This document shows positions 42,294 through 51,175 of a stretch of 64,000 nucleotides of DNA, in pieces; position 1 is the first letter of the stretch, and the number at the start of each line of letters is the position of its first letter. The notes under the pieces are model-generated. The model saw only the letters and a list, made by a program, of their open reading frames with translations. It ran no database searches and was not told the origin of the DNA. This DNA is from Candidatus Viadribacter manganicus (GTDB lineage: Bacteria; Pseudomonadota; Alphaproteobacteria; Caulobacterales; Aquidulcibacteraceae), in NCBI RefSeq assembly GCF_001679665.1, contig NZ_CP013244.1:2736980-2800979 (forward strand). The letters are read 5' to 3'. Position numbers and translations under genes: made by a program.

Positions 42294-45014
42294 ATGTCTA
42301 AGAAAAAGGACCTGTTTGGGGCAGGTGCACGCGCAGCATTGACGATAGCGCTCGGCGCGAGCGCGCTCGCGGCGACGCCGGCAATGGCGCAAGAGGAAGA
42401 CGATACGATCGTCGTTACGGCGACGCGCCGTGATCAAGCGCTGCAAGACGTGCCGATCGCGGTGACGCCGGTGACCTCGGAAATGATCCAGAACTCCGGT
42501 ATCCGTGACGTTCAGGATCTGACGTCGGTTGCGCCTTCGCTTCAATTCAACGTTTCGGAGTCTGAAAGCTCGGCGACCGCGCGCCTGCGCGGTGTTGGCA
42601 CGCAAGGCTCAAACCCTGGCCTTGAGTCCGCAGTCGGCATCTTCGTCGACGGCGTCTATCGCGCGCGTAACGGCGTTGCGCTCACCGATCTCGGCGAAGT
42701 GCAACAGATCGAAGTTCTGCGCGGACCGCAGGGCACGCTGTTCGGCCGCAACACCTCGGCCGGCTTGATCACCATCACCACGGTGCAGCCCGACCTCAAC
42801 GAGTTCGAAGCAGGCGGCGAAGCCACGTACGGTGATTTCGGCGAAACGCGCTTGTCGGCGGATCTCAACATTCCGCTCTCTGAAGATGTTCTGGGCCTCC
42901 GCGTCTTTGCCGCAATGGCAGAGCGCGATGGCTTCATGTCGATGAACAATGATGGCGCCAATCCGCTGTTGGCCTCATCGAACCTGACGCAGCACGATTC
43001 CAACACGCGTGACATGTACACGCTGCGCGGCCAGTTGCTGGCGCAGTTTTCGCCGAATGTCGAAGGCCGCTTCATCCTCGACTATTCGGAGCGCGATGAA
43101 TTCTGCTGCGCAGCGCAGGTCTATAACCCGATGCTGCTCAACGGAAACCCGGTGACGATCCTCAGCGCCGCGGGCGTTGAAGGTGCGCCGATCCCGTTCG
43201 GCGCCGGCCGTCAGCAATTGATCGCCAACTTGGGCGGCTATGGCCCGAACGTCAGCGCGCTGACGCCATTGGGCGCGCTCGGCGCCGGCAACATCGATGA
43301 CCGCAACGGCTTTGCTAACCGCGACTATGCGCAGAGCATCGAAGATTACGGCGCCTCGGCTGAGTTCAACTGGGAGATGAATTCCGGCACAACGCTGACT
43401 TCGATCACGGCCTATCGCAATTGGACGCAGAATGGCCGCAGCGATTCCGACTATTCGCAGGCGGATCTTGTGTACGTGCCCGGCGGCGGCGGCACGGAAT
43501 TCCAAACGTTCACGCAGGAACTCCGGCTCGCAGGCGAGTGGGGCAATCTCGATTGGTTGGTCGGTGCGTTCTATTCAGATGAGCAAATTAATCGTCAATT
43601 CTCGTTCTTCACCGGCTCGCAATATGGGGACTATTTCCGCATGTTGGACAACGTGCTGGTCGGCGGCGCGCAAACACCGGGCATCGGCAACGTGCCCGGC
43701 GCGGGCGCTTCGGGCGTCGTGAACAACCTCTATGATGAGATCGATGTCTTCTTGCCGGCCGGCGCTGGCACTGGCGGTTACACCGATCGCTATCATCAAA
43801 ATGGCGAGTCGATCGCGCTCTTCACCCACAACATCTTCTCGTTGGGCGAGCGCACCGATCTCACGGTCGGCGCGCGGTTCACGCATGAACGCAAACGTCT
43901 AACCGCAAGCTTCCACACGATCTTCGACGGCGAAGCAATGCTCGACGCGGCGATCTCCGACGCTGAACTCGATGCAGGGCAGGCGCCGGGAACGCTCGCG
44001 GCGTTCTCAAACTGCAACACGGCCGTCAATCCGAGCGGTGCGCTTGCAGGCTTTGCGACCGTCATCGCGGTTGCGCGCTCAGGCTATTGCGTGCCGTGGT
44101 TCCGCGACGATCTCGACGCGGTTGGCTACAACCAAGAGCGCAGCGAAGATGAATGGTCAGGCTTGGTGGCGCTGCGCCACGAGTTCACGGACAGCATCTC
44201 CGCCTACGCTTCGGCGTCGCGGGGCTATAAGGGCGGCGGCTTCAACCTCGATCGCAACTTTGCAAGCGTCTTCACGGGCGGCGCACCGGACACCTCGTTC
44301 GCTGCCGAACTGGTTGATGCGTACGAAGTCGGCATCAAGACCGGTTGGTTCAATAACGCACTGCTCTTGAACCTTGCGGTCTATCAGAACCAGTACGAGA
44401 ACTTCCAACTCAACACCTTCAACGGCATTCAGTTCGTTGTGACGTCGGTGCCGGAAGTGGAAGTGACCGGTGCGGAGATGGACTTCATCTGGCGCACGCC
44501 GATCGATGGTCTGGCGCTCCAGGGTGGTCTTGCCTACAACGACGCCACGTACGGCGCCGATTGCACGCCGGCTGCGACATGCGGTGGCTGGGTCTCGCAA
44601 AATCGTAACCCGATCACGGGCGAGCCGACTTTGGCCCGCTTGCCGAACTCACAGCTGACCAACTCTCCGGAGATCACCGCAACGACCGCGTTCACTTACG
44701 AACGTCCGTTGTTCAACGGCGCGCTGAACGGCCTCTTCTATCTCGACGCTCGCTATGTCGACGATCAGAACACCGGTTCGGACTTGCGCCCGTCGAAGGT
44801 GCAGCCGTCCTACACACTGTTCAACGGCCGGATCGGCATCTCGTCGGCTGATGACAACTGGTCACTCGAACTGTGGGGTCGCAACCTCACCGACGAGGGC
44901 TACGGCCAGATCATGTTCGACGTGCCGCTGCAACTGGGCTCAGCGGGCCCGACGCAAGGTGCGTTCCTCGGCGATCCGCGTACGTACGGCATCACGCTGC
45001 GCGTACGTCACTAG
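42294..45014 (+). CDS. TonB-dependent outer-membrane receptor, TetR-linked
   Basis: 906 aa. Signal peptide ends AATPAMAQ; TonB-box-like DDTIVVTATRR, plug with LRGVGTQGSNPGLESAVGIF, VDGVYRARNG and VLRGPQGTLFGRNTSAGLIT (FecA/FyuA-like plug, catecholate-type family), then the barrel and C-terminal YGITLRVRH. Ends in His rather than the usual Phe/Trp. Ligand unknown; its own TetR suggests a small inducer such as an aromatic or steroid-like substrate rather than iron-only control. SD GGAGG at 42281-42285. Confidence 0.92.
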   Translation: MSKKKDLFGAGARAALTIALGASALAATPAMAQEEDDTIVVTATRRDQALQDVPIAVTPVTSEMIQNSGIRDVQDLTSVAPSLQFNVSESESSATARLRGVGTQGSNPGLESAVGIFVDGVYRARNGVALTDLGEVQQIEVLRGPQGTLFGRNTSAGLITITTVQPDLNEFEAGGEATYGDFGETRLSADLNIPLSEDVLGLRVFAAMAERDGFMSMNNDGANPLLASSNLTQHDSNTRDMYTLRGQLLAQFSPNVEGRFILDYSERDEFCCAAQVYNPMLLNGNPVTILSAAGVEGAPIPFGAGRQQLIANLGGYGPNVSALTPLGALGAGNIDDRNGFANRDYAQSIEDYGASAEFNWEMNSGTTLTSITAYRNWTQNGRSDSDYSQADLVYVPGGGGTEFQTFTQELRLAGEWGNLDWLVGAFYSDEQINRQFSFFTGSQYGDYFRMLDNVLVGGAQTPGIGNVPGAGASGVVNNLYDEIDVFLPAGAGTGGYTDRYHQNGESIALFTHNIFSLGERTDLTVGARFTHERKRLTASFHTIFDGEAMLDAAISDAELDAGQAPGTLAAFSNCNTAVNPSGALAGFATVIAVARSGYCVPWFRDDLDAVGYNQERSEDEWSGLVALRHEFTDSISAYASASRGYKGGGFNLDRNFASVFTGGAPDTSFAAELVDAYEVGIKTGWFNNALLLNLAVYQNQYENFQLNTFNGIQFVVTSVPEVEVTGAEMDFIWRTPIDGLALQGGLAYNDATYGADCTPAATCGGWVSQNRNPITGEPTLARLPNSQLTNSPEITATTAFTYERPLFNGALNGLFYLDARYVDDQNTGSDLRPSKVQPSYTLFNGRIGISSADDNWSLELWGRNLTDEGYGQIMFDVPLQLGSAGPTQGAFLGDPRTYGITLRVRH

Positions 45015-45022
45015 ACGACTAA

Positions 45023-45097
45023 GGCGGCTGGCTTCGTCCTCGCCAGCCGCCATCCCTCCAAAGCAATCTCGGCCGCGGGGCTCTCCGCGGCCGTTTT
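45023..45097 (+). terminator. Tandem hairpins terminating the TetR-linked receptor gene
   Basis: First hairpin GGCGGCTGGC (45023-45032) / GCCAGCCGCC (45042-45051), second CGGCCGCGG (45070-45078) / CCGCGGCCG (45085-45093) followed by TTTTG. The second has the U-tract and is the terminator proper; the first may boost it. Confidence 0.85.
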
Positions 45098-45130
45098 GTG
45101 CTGAGCTGCGATGCGAACTAAGCTTCGCGG

Positions 45131-46780
45131 ATGAGTGATGCAGCCCGACTTGAAAGTGGCGAACCGGCCTGGCGCGCGCGCTTGTTCGAGGCGGCGCCGC
45201 ACATCGCTGCGGGATTGGCGTTCGCGGCGGGTGCGTTCACGCTCATTGCGGTGGCGACACCGGCATTGCCGCCTTTGCGCGGGCTGGGCGCGCTGGAGCG
45301 CGTCGTCAACGAATTGCCGGAGCTCAGCGCTAGCATCGCCGGCGTTGCGCTCATGGGGCTGGCGACGGGACTAAGGCGCCGTATCGACGCGGCTTGGGCC
45401 GCGACCACAGCGTTGATGCTCGCCGTTTGTCTCTACGCGGCGATCCGTCATGGCCACACCGCCGCGGCCGCCACGGCTGGCATTGCGACAATGGGATTGG
45501 TGATCTCGCGTCGCGCCTTCTATCGGCACTCGCGGCTCATCGATCTTGTGCCCGATCCGCGCGTGGCGCTCGGCATCGCGGCAGCGTTTGGCATTGCGTT
45601 GCTCGGCGCCTTGTTGTGGGCCGGAGAGCGGCCTGACTTCGCCGCCGCGCCATGGTGGGCGCTGCTGACGGGCGAGCATCTTGGCCGCCCGGGGCGCGCG
45701 CTTGCCGTCGCCGCGGCGGCGATCAGCGTTGTTGGCGTGCAATGGTGCTTGCTGAGCCGTGCACGCGGCGCGCCCCTGCCAGCGGCGACGGAAGATATCG
45801 CACGCGCTGAGACGATCATTGCGGGCGCTGACGACGCGTTACCGGATGCGCAGCTCGCCTTCACCGGCGATAAAAGCTTTGTGTTCGCCGATGAAGCCAT
45901 GGCGATGACGGCGCGCGGCGGCGGCAGCTTGATCGCGATGGGTCCGCCGGTTGGCAAGCGGCGGTGCTGGCGCGGCGTGCTGACTGCGCTGCGCACCGAA
46001 GCTGAGCGGCTTTCGCTGCGGCCTGTTGTGTACGCGGCGCCGCCGGAGTTGCTGCCAGATCTTTTGGATCTCAACTTCCGCGTCGAAAAGATCGGTGAGA
46101 ATGCGATTGTCGATGTAAAGGATTTCACATTGGCGGGCTCTGCGCGCCAGAAGCTGCGCTCATCTCGGCGCAGGTTTGTTGAGCGGGAAGGGGCGGTGTT
46201 CGAAGTGCTGGAGTCGCCGCATGCGCCCGGGCTTTGGGACGCGCTGCGCCCCGTTTCAGATGCATGGCTCGCGGCGCATGGCGGGCGCGAGAAGATGTTT
46301 TCGCTTGGCGCGTTCGATCCTGACTATTTGTCGCGACACCCGATTGCGGTTGCGCGGTTGCACGGACAGATCGTTGCGTTCGCCAACATTTGGCTAACCG
46401 CGGATCGCAAGCGCGGCGCAGTCGATCTTATGCGTCACGTGTCCGATACGCCAAGCGGCATAATGGATTTTCTCTTCACGGAGATTCTGCTTTGGGCGCA
46501 GGCACACGGGCTGGAGAGCATCGATCTCGGCATGGCGCCATTGGCGGGTTTGGCCGAAGAGACGAAGTACGCCTCGTTGTTCGCGCGTGTTGGTAAGTTG
46601 GTGCATGAGCGCGGCGAGCAGTTTTACGGCTTCCAGGGATTGCGTGCGTTCAAGGACAAGTTCGATCCACGTTGGGAGCCCCGCTATATCGCGGCTGTTG
46701 GTGGCTGGACGCTGCCGATCGTGCTGGCGGACGTCGCGGTGCTGACCAACGGGCCACGCGCGCCCGCGGGCGCGCCATGA
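45131..46780 (+). CDS. MprF-like phosphatidylglycerol aminoacyltransferase (DUF2156)
   Basis: 549 aa. N-terminal half: about six membrane segments (ALMGLATGLRRR, AGIATMGLVISRRAFY, GIAAAFGIALLGALLW). C-terminal GNAT-like catalytic half: AFTGDKSFVFADEAMAMTAR, the KLRSSRRRFVEREG motif, LAAHGGREKMFSLGAFDPDY, and GFQGLRAFKDKFDPRWEPRY. The family adds Lys or Ala from aminoacyl-tRNA to phosphatidylglycerol, lowering surface charge. It lacks the long flippase domain of MprF, so it is a shorter variant. Downstream small membrane protein overlaps by 4 nt. Confidence 0.82.
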   Translation: MSDAARLESGEPAWRARLFEAAPHIAAGLAFAAGAFTLIAVATPALPPLRGLGALERVVNELPELSASIAGVALMGLATGLRRRIDAAWAATTALMLAVCLYAAIRHGHTAAAATAGIATMGLVISRRAFYRHSRLIDLVPDPRVALGIAAAFGIALLGALLWAGERPDFAAAPWWALLTGEHLGRPGRALAVAAAAISVVGVQWCLLSRARGAPLPAATEDIARAETIIAGADDALPDAQLAFTGDKSFVFADEAMAMTARGGGSLIAMGPPVGKRRCWRGVLTALRTEAERLSLRPVVYAAPPELLPDLLDLNFRVEKIGENAIVDVKDFTLAGSARQKLRSSRRRFVEREGAVFEVLESPHAPGLWDALRPVSDAWLAAHGGREKMFSLGAFDPDYLSRHPIAVARLHGQIVAFANIWLTADRKRGAVDLMRHVSDTPSGIMDFLFTEILLWAQAHGLESIDLGMAPLAGLAEETKYASLFARVGKLVHERGEQFYGFQGLRAFKDKFDPRWEPRYIAAVGGWTLPIVLADVAVLTNGPRAPAGAP

Positions 46781-46953
46781 AGATCGAGCGCGTTAGCCTT
46801 GTGCAAGCCGTTGTCGCCGTCGCCATCGTGCTGGCCGCCGCCGCACTGCTCGTGCCCGGGCTCGCGACCATCGTTGGACGGATGATCGCGAACCTTTGGG
46901 TCACGGTGATGGGCGCGGTGGCCGCCATCCTCGGCGGCCTTATGGGAATGTAG
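46777..46953 (+). CDS. Small membrane protein coupled to the MprF-like gene
   Basis: 58 aa, almost entirely hydrophobic (SLVQAVVAVAIVLAAAALLV, MIANLWVTVMGAVAAILGG), one or two membrane spans. ATG 46777 overlaps the preceding TGA by 4 nt, so translation is coupled. No homology recognised. It could be an accessory subunit or small regulator of the aminoacyltransferase. Confidence 0.55.
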   Translation: MKIERVSLVQAVVAVAIVLAAAALLVPGLATIVGRMIANLWVTVMGAVAAILGGLMGM

Positions 46954-47395
46954 GCCGCGGAATTGAGCTGAGGCGTCGCCAAACCTGCGTCTGGCAGAAC
47001 GGACCGGCGCACCCGCGCAAGTGTAACACCTCGCCATCCGGGCGGATCGAGCCGGAATAGGTGCGCCCGTCTTCCAGATTGTAGACCTCGCCGCCGACCC
47101 ACGCGTTGTCTCGCCACATGAAGTCACGCAGCATCTCGACGCCAATGGCGCTGCGCGGGACGCGCGAAGTATCCCACGCCCAAATCAAGCGCCCGCACAA
47201 ACGCTCGCGCGCATCCGTACAAGACGAGAGTCGCACAACGGCGCCTAGACCGGGCGTCGCCCAATCGCCGACCAGATCGTTGACGGTTGCGGCGCGCGCC
47301 GGTTGCGCCAGCGTCCACGAGAAGGCGAGCACGATTGGTGCGAGCGTGACGACTGAGAGCACAAGCGACGCGAGTTTTCCGATGAGCCTGCTCAT
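46940..47395 (-). CDS. DUF2147-family exported protein
   Basis: 151 aa. Signal-anchor (LIGKLASLVLSVVTLAPIVL), cleavage near PARA. VNDLVGDWATPGLGAVVRLS, CGRLIWAWD, MLRDFMWRDNAWVGGEVYNL, DGRTYSGSIRP and LRGCAGPFCQTQVWRRL match DUF2147, small lipocalin-like periplasmic proteins of unknown role. Its start overlaps the stop of the hydroxylase-family gene by 4 nt, so the two are linked. 3' end overlaps the small membrane gene on the other strand by 14 nt. Confidence 0.82.
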   Translation of the reverse strand: MSRLIGKLASLVLSVVTLAPIVLAFSWTLAQPARAATVNDLVGDWATPGLGAVVRLSSCTDARERLCGRLIWAWDTSRVPRSAIGVEMLRDFMWRDNAWVGGEVYNLEDGRTYSGSIRPDGEVLHLRGCAGPFCQTQVWRRLSSIPRPTFP

Positions 47396-48195
47396 GCTGG
47401 GCGCTCCGCCGTTTGCATGTTGCTGGATTTGAGTTGCTTGCGCGTCGCGGCGGCGAAGCGCGCGTAGTATTCGGGATGCTCGGTGCCCATCAGGCGATCC
47501 CACCACGTAAAGTAGAGGCCGTAATTCGCGCCGGCGCTGGAATGATGCAGATCGTGGTGCGTGGTGGTGGTGAGAAAATCGAACATGGGGCGGCCATCAC
47601 GGCGCGCGGGGAAGAGTTCGTAGCCGGAGTGACCCAGCGTGTTGCGGACGATTTGGTGCAGCATGAAAACGCCAACCACCCACCATTGCGTCGGCACGAC
47701 GATCATCCACAGCGGCACGAACAAGCCGTTGATCGCCGCTTCGCCGATGTCGAAGCTGTAGGCGGTGAAGGGAGAGGGGTTGTTGGACTTGTGGTGACGG
47801 CGGTGGAAGACGCGGAAAAGGCGCGGGTCGTGGATGAGCCGGTGTGTCCAATAAAAGTATGCGTCGTGCGCAAGGATCATCAGCGCCAGAGTTGCCCAGG
47901 CCCAGCCAGCGCCCCAAGCGATGGCGATCTGCGGGCCCGGTAATAGTCCCGCGTGTTCGAGCGCGAAGGTAAGGAGCCCGATTGTGGAGAAGATCGCGAT
48001 CGAGCGCAGCGAGGCGGTGAACTCGATCAGCAATTGTTTCGGCTTTGGCGTCTCGGCTCGAATCTTCCGGCCGGCGAGCGGTCTTGCAAGAATGACCCAA
48101 AGCGTGAGCCAGACCGCAACGGCGAAGACGACGTAGCGGGTTAGATCCGTGCTGACGTTCATCAGCCATTGATTGGCGAAAGCAGCGATGTCCAT
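47392..48195 (-). CDS. Sterol desaturase / fatty-acid hydroxylase superfamily protein
   Basis: 267 aa integral-membrane di-iron enzyme. His boxes HDAYFYWTHRLIHD, HRRHHKSNN and HHDLHHSSAG, with four membrane helices around them. Likely hydroxylates or desaturates a lipid chain; substrate unknown. ATG 48195 has GGAGG upstream. Probable operon with the DUF2147 gene; the AraC gene lies upstream on the same strand. Confidence 0.87.
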   Translation of the reverse strand: MDIAAFANQWLMNVSTDLTRYVVFAVAVWLTLWVILARPLAGRKIRAETPKPKQLLIEFTASLRSIAIFSTIGLLTFALEHAGLLPGPQIAIAWGAGWAWATLALMILAHDAYFYWTHRLIHDPRLFRVFHRRHHKSNNPSPFTAYSFDIGEAAINGLFVPLWMIVVPTQWWVVGVFMLHQIVRNTLGHSGYELFPARRDGRPMFDFLTTTTHHDLHHSSAGANYGLYFTWWDRLMGTEHPEYYARFAAATRKQLKSSNMQTAERPA

Positions 48196-48284
48196 GTTGG
48201 CCTCCTTGGCTGGAGGCGTGATCACCGACGCAGGCCCCAATCGTCTCGCCGGAGCCGGAAAAGGCCGCTTGGTTTCGAAATTGG

Positions 48285-49328
48285 CTAGGGATTTTCAGTT
48301 TCGGCGAGCCTTTGGCGGCGCCATTCGGTCGGTGTTTGGCCGGTGGCTTCCTTGAAAGCGCGATTGAACGGTCCGAGTGAGCCGAAGCCTAAATCGAAGG
48401 CAATGGTCGAAATGGATTCACGCGCCTTCGCTGGATCGGCAAGGCGTGCCTTGGCGGCGTCGATGCGCCGAGCATTCACAAACGCCGCGAAATTGCGGAA
48501 GCCGAGATGGTCGTTGATCAGGCGGCGGAGCTTGTGCTCCGGCGCGCCGGTCTCGGCGGCGAGAGCGCCGATCGTGAGGCCCTCGCGCTTCCAGGCCTCG
48601 CCCTCGGCCATGAGCGCTTCGAGCTTCGTGAGGATGAGCCGATCGCCTGCGTCGAGTCCGTCCTTGGGGGTCTGCGCGCTGCGTGCGCCGCCAAAGAGTT
48701 CGGGCTCGGCCCGCAAGAACGCAATCGCGCCAAGGCCGCACATGAAGGCGAGCGCTGCCGCGCCCGCGAACGGAAACCAAGATTGCGCGAGGCCCAGTCC
48801 TTCGCCGATCTCGAAGCCTGAAAGGGCGATCACATAGATCGTCACTACGCCAAGGACCGGGCCTCGCAAGCGGCGGCGGGCTTCGACGAGGTCGCCGCGC
48901 CAGGAATTGGCGATGACGAATAGCCCATGGATGGCGAAGGCCGCCTCAATGAGGTTGTGGCCGATCCAGATCGGGCTGCTCATTTCTTGGCGGCCGAGCC
49001 AGCCAACCAGGCCAACGGCGGTAAGAATACCACCGGCGGTCAGGGTCGTCGGCGAAATTGGCCGGTCTTCGAACAGGGTGACGATGAAGAGCCAGAACCA
49101 GCCTGCGCCGCCCAGCGCGAGTAGGTGGACCGGGATTGAGGCGAACCCCAAGGCGTCTCGGGTTAGGCCGGACGAGTTGAGAACGTAGGCGGCGGCGCCG
49201 GCCGTTAGCAAAGCTCCGGCGATCTGGATGGCCAGGATGCCGCTTCGCCAGAGCCCCGCCGCCACGGCGGCCAGCGCCCCAAGCGCAAAGCCCCTGAGCA
49301 CCAGCTCCCAGATCACGGCAGGTTCCAT
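48285..49328 (-). CDS. Membrane-bound AraC-family regulator
   Basis: 347 aa. Residues ~1-215 contain about seven hydrophobic segments (FALGALAAVAAGLWRSGILA, VLGVVTIYVIALSGFEIG); the C-terminus is an AraC HTH (LRRLINDHLGFRNFAAFVNA, ARESISTIAFDLGFGSLGPF NR). A membrane-embedded sensor joined to AraC DNA binding. It sits upstream of the hydroxylase-family/DUF2147 genes on the same strand and may control them. Divergent from rplK. ATG 49328; further upstream codons have no homology. Confidence 0.82.
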   Translation of the reverse strand: MEPAVIWELVLRGFALGALAAVAAGLWRSGILAIQIAGALLTAGAAAYVLNSSGLTRDALGFASIPVHLLALGGAGWFWLFIVTLFEDRPISPTTLTAGGILTAVGLVGWLGRQEMSSPIWIGHNLIEAAFAIHGLFVIANSWRGDLVEARRRLRGPVLGVVTIYVIALSGFEIGEGLGLAQSWFPFAGAAALAFMCGLGAIAFLRAEPELFGGARSAQTPKDGLDAGDRLILTKLEALMAEGEAWKREGLTIGALAAETGAPEHKLRRLINDHLGFRNFAAFVNARRIDAAKARLADPAKARESISTIAFDLGFGSLGPFNRAFKEATGQTPTEWRRQRLAETENP

Positions 49329-49498
49329 TTGGGCAGGGGTAGCACGTGGGAACTGGCTGTCGACAAGCCCCGGTCGTTTCGCTATACGCCCCGCTTCCCG
49401 CGTGGGAGGGGCCCTCAAGTCCATTGGGCTAGCCCGAACCACGCACCCACTCAGGTCGGCCGATTTAGCGATCGTCCGGCGTTAAGCGAGAGGCCAAA

Positions 49499-49945
49499 AT
49501 GGCTAAAAAGGTACTGGGGCAGATTAAGCTCCAGGTGCCGGCTGGCGCTGCCAACCCGTCACCTCCAATCGGTCCCGCGCTCGGTCAGCGCGGTCTCAAC
49601 ATCATGGAATTCTGCAAGGGCTTTAACGCCCGCACGCAGGATATGCCGAAGGGCGATCCGTGCCCGGTGGTTATCACCTACTACCAAGACAAGAGCTTTA
49701 CCTTTGAGATCAAGACGCCGCCGGCGTCGTTTCTGATCAAGAAGGCGGCGAAGCTCGCCACGGCGAAGAAGCCGGGCTCCGGCTCGAAGAAGCCGGGCGT
49801 CGATGTGGTCGGCAAGATCACGATGGCGCAGTGCAAAGACATCGCCAAGGCGAAGCAGAAAGATCTGAACGCCGCTGATCTCGACCAAGCCGCGAAAATG
49901 ATCGCCGGCACTGCCCGTTCGATGGGCGTGGAAGTGGTGGAGTAA
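49499..49945 (+). CDS. rplK: 50S ribosomal protein L11
   Basis: 148 aa. [40 protein letters not shown] and [19 protein letters not shown] are typical. Binds the GTPase-associated region of 23S rRNA. rplA follows 4 nt downstream. The upstream 170 bp must hold a promoter, since nusG is 7.9 kb away. Confidence 0.97.
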   Translation: MAKKVLGQIKLQVPAGAANPSPPIGPALGQRGLNIMEFCKGFNARTQDMPKGDPCPVVITYYQDKSFTFEIKTPPASFLIKKAAKLATAKKPGSGSKKPGVDVVGKITMAQCKDIAKAKQKDLNAADLDQAAKMIAGTARSMGVEVVE

Positions 49946-49949
49946 TCAG

Positions 49950-50678
49950 ATGGCAAACGCTCCTAAGAAAACCCCGGGCTTCACCAAGCGCATGTCGAAG
50001 AGCCATGCCGGTATCGACCCGCGCAAGCTGCACACGCTCGCGGAAGCGGTGAAGCTGATCAAAGAACGCGCCAGCGCGAAGTTCGACGAAACCGTCGAGA
50101 TCGCGATGAACCTCGGCGTCGATCCGAAATATCCGGACCAGCAAGTCCGCGGCGTTGTCTCGCTGCCGAATGGCACGGGCCGCACCGCACGCGTTGCAGT
50201 GTTCGCTAAAGGCGCCAAGGCTGAAGAAGCCCGCGCTGCAGGCGCTGACATCGTTGGCGAACAAGATCTGTTCGACGTCGTCAACAGCGGCAAGATCGAC
50301 TTCGAACGCCTGATCGCGACGCCGGACATGATGGCTCTCGTTGGCCGACTCGGTAAGGTGCTGGGCCCGCGCGGCCTGATGCCGAACCCGAAGGTCGGCA
50401 CCGTGACCATGGACGTCAAAAAGGCCGTCGCCGACGCTAAGGGCGGCGCGGTCGAATTCCGCGTTGAGAAGGCGGGCATCATCCACGCCGGCATCGGCAA
50501 GGCGAGCTTCACCGAAGAGCAGATCCTGCAGAACGCGAAGGCGTTCGTGGATGCTGTTGCGAAGGCCAAGCCGGCCGGCGCGAAGGGCACCTTCGTGAAG
50601 AAGGTCGCTCTGTCGACGACGATGGGTCCGGGCGTTCGCCTCGATCCGGCCGCCGCGATCGCTGCCGCCGCTCAATAA
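49950..50678 (+). CDS. rplA: 50S ribosomal protein L1
   Basis: 242 aa (slightly longer than the usual ~230). [53 protein letters not shown] and the final [19 protein letters not shown] are typical. Binds the L1 stalk and, in other bacteria, represses its own operon. A terminator starts 22 nt later, so this rplKA transcript ends here instead of continuing into rplJ. Confidence 0.96.
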   Translation: MANAPKKTPGFTKRMSKSHAGIDPRKLHTLAEAVKLIKERASAKFDETVEIAMNLGVDPKYPDQQVRGVVSLPNGTGRTARVAVFAKGAKAEEARAAGADIVGEQDLFDVVNSGKIDFERLIATPDMMALVGRLGKVLGPRGLMPNPKVGTVTMDVKKAVADAKGGAVEFRVEKAGIIHAGIGKASFTEEQILQNAKAFVDAVAKAKPAGAKGTFVKKVALSTTMGPGVRLDPAAAIAAAAQ

Positions 50679-50700
50679 GTTTCAGCTCTGCTGAAAAGCG

Positions 50701-50735
50701 AAGCGCTCTGGTGAAAGCCGGGGCGCTTTTCGTTT
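50701..50735 (+). terminator. Terminator after rplA
   Basis: Stem AAGCGCTC (50701-50708) / GGGCGCTT (50721-50728) with one G-U pair, followed by a short T-rich tail. An alternative longer pairing with GAAAAGCG (50692-50699) is possible. The loop has GGTGAAAGCC, repeated in the terminator at 51121. Confidence 0.75.
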
Positions 50736-51113
50736 GTCGAAGGATGCCGCGCAGATGGCGGCGCACAAGAACAGCTTTCATTTGATCATCAACTCCGTCT
50801 CGGCGGCGCATGATCTTGAGGCGTTCATGCGCTTGTTGCGCCGCAACGGCACGCTCTGTCTCTTGGGTGCGCCGCCAATTACCGAAAGCCATTCCTGGCC
50901 GGCAGTGTTCACGCTGTTGATGGGGCGGCGGTCTGTTGCTGGTTCGCCCATTGGTGGCATTCGCGAAACCCAGGAGATGCTCGATTTTGCGCTGAGAAGG
51001 GCGTGGCGCCGGAGATCGAGATTATCGCGCCGGAGGGCGTCAACGGCACTTACGAGCGCTTGACCAGGGGAGATGTCCGCTACCGCTTTGTCATCGACAT
51101 GAGCACGCTCTAA
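50734..51113 (+). pseudogene. Alcohol dehydrogenase (zinc, YahK/CAD-like) remnant, truncated and frameshifted
   Basis: The frame reads [35 protein letters not shown] and [20 protein letters not shown], the nucleotide-binding half of a NADPH alcohol dehydrogenase. After LDFA near 50990 the frame changes: one missing T in the run GATTTTGC gives +1 shift, and the shifted frame continues [11 protein letters not shown] and [13 protein letters not shown] to TAA at 51111. The whole N-terminal half, including the zinc ligands, is absent; the break falls at the rplA terminator. Not functional. Confidence 0.85.
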
Positions 51114-51120
51114 GAGACTT

Positions 51121-51156
51121 AAACGCCCCGGTGAAAGCCAGGGCGTTTTGGTTTTT
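51121..51156 (+). terminator. Terminator after the dehydrogenase remnant
   Basis: Stem AAACGCCC (51121-51128) / GGGCGTTT (51141-51148), followed by TTGGTTTTT. Its loop GGTGAAAGCC is the same as in the rplA terminator at 50701. Confidence 0.8.
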
Positions 51157-51175
51157 GGCGTGCTAGGCGAAGGCG

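Noticed and set aside
49360..49380. GTCGACAAGCC resembling the REP core
   Set aside because: No matching second arm, so it is a chance match to the TTCGACAAGCT core.
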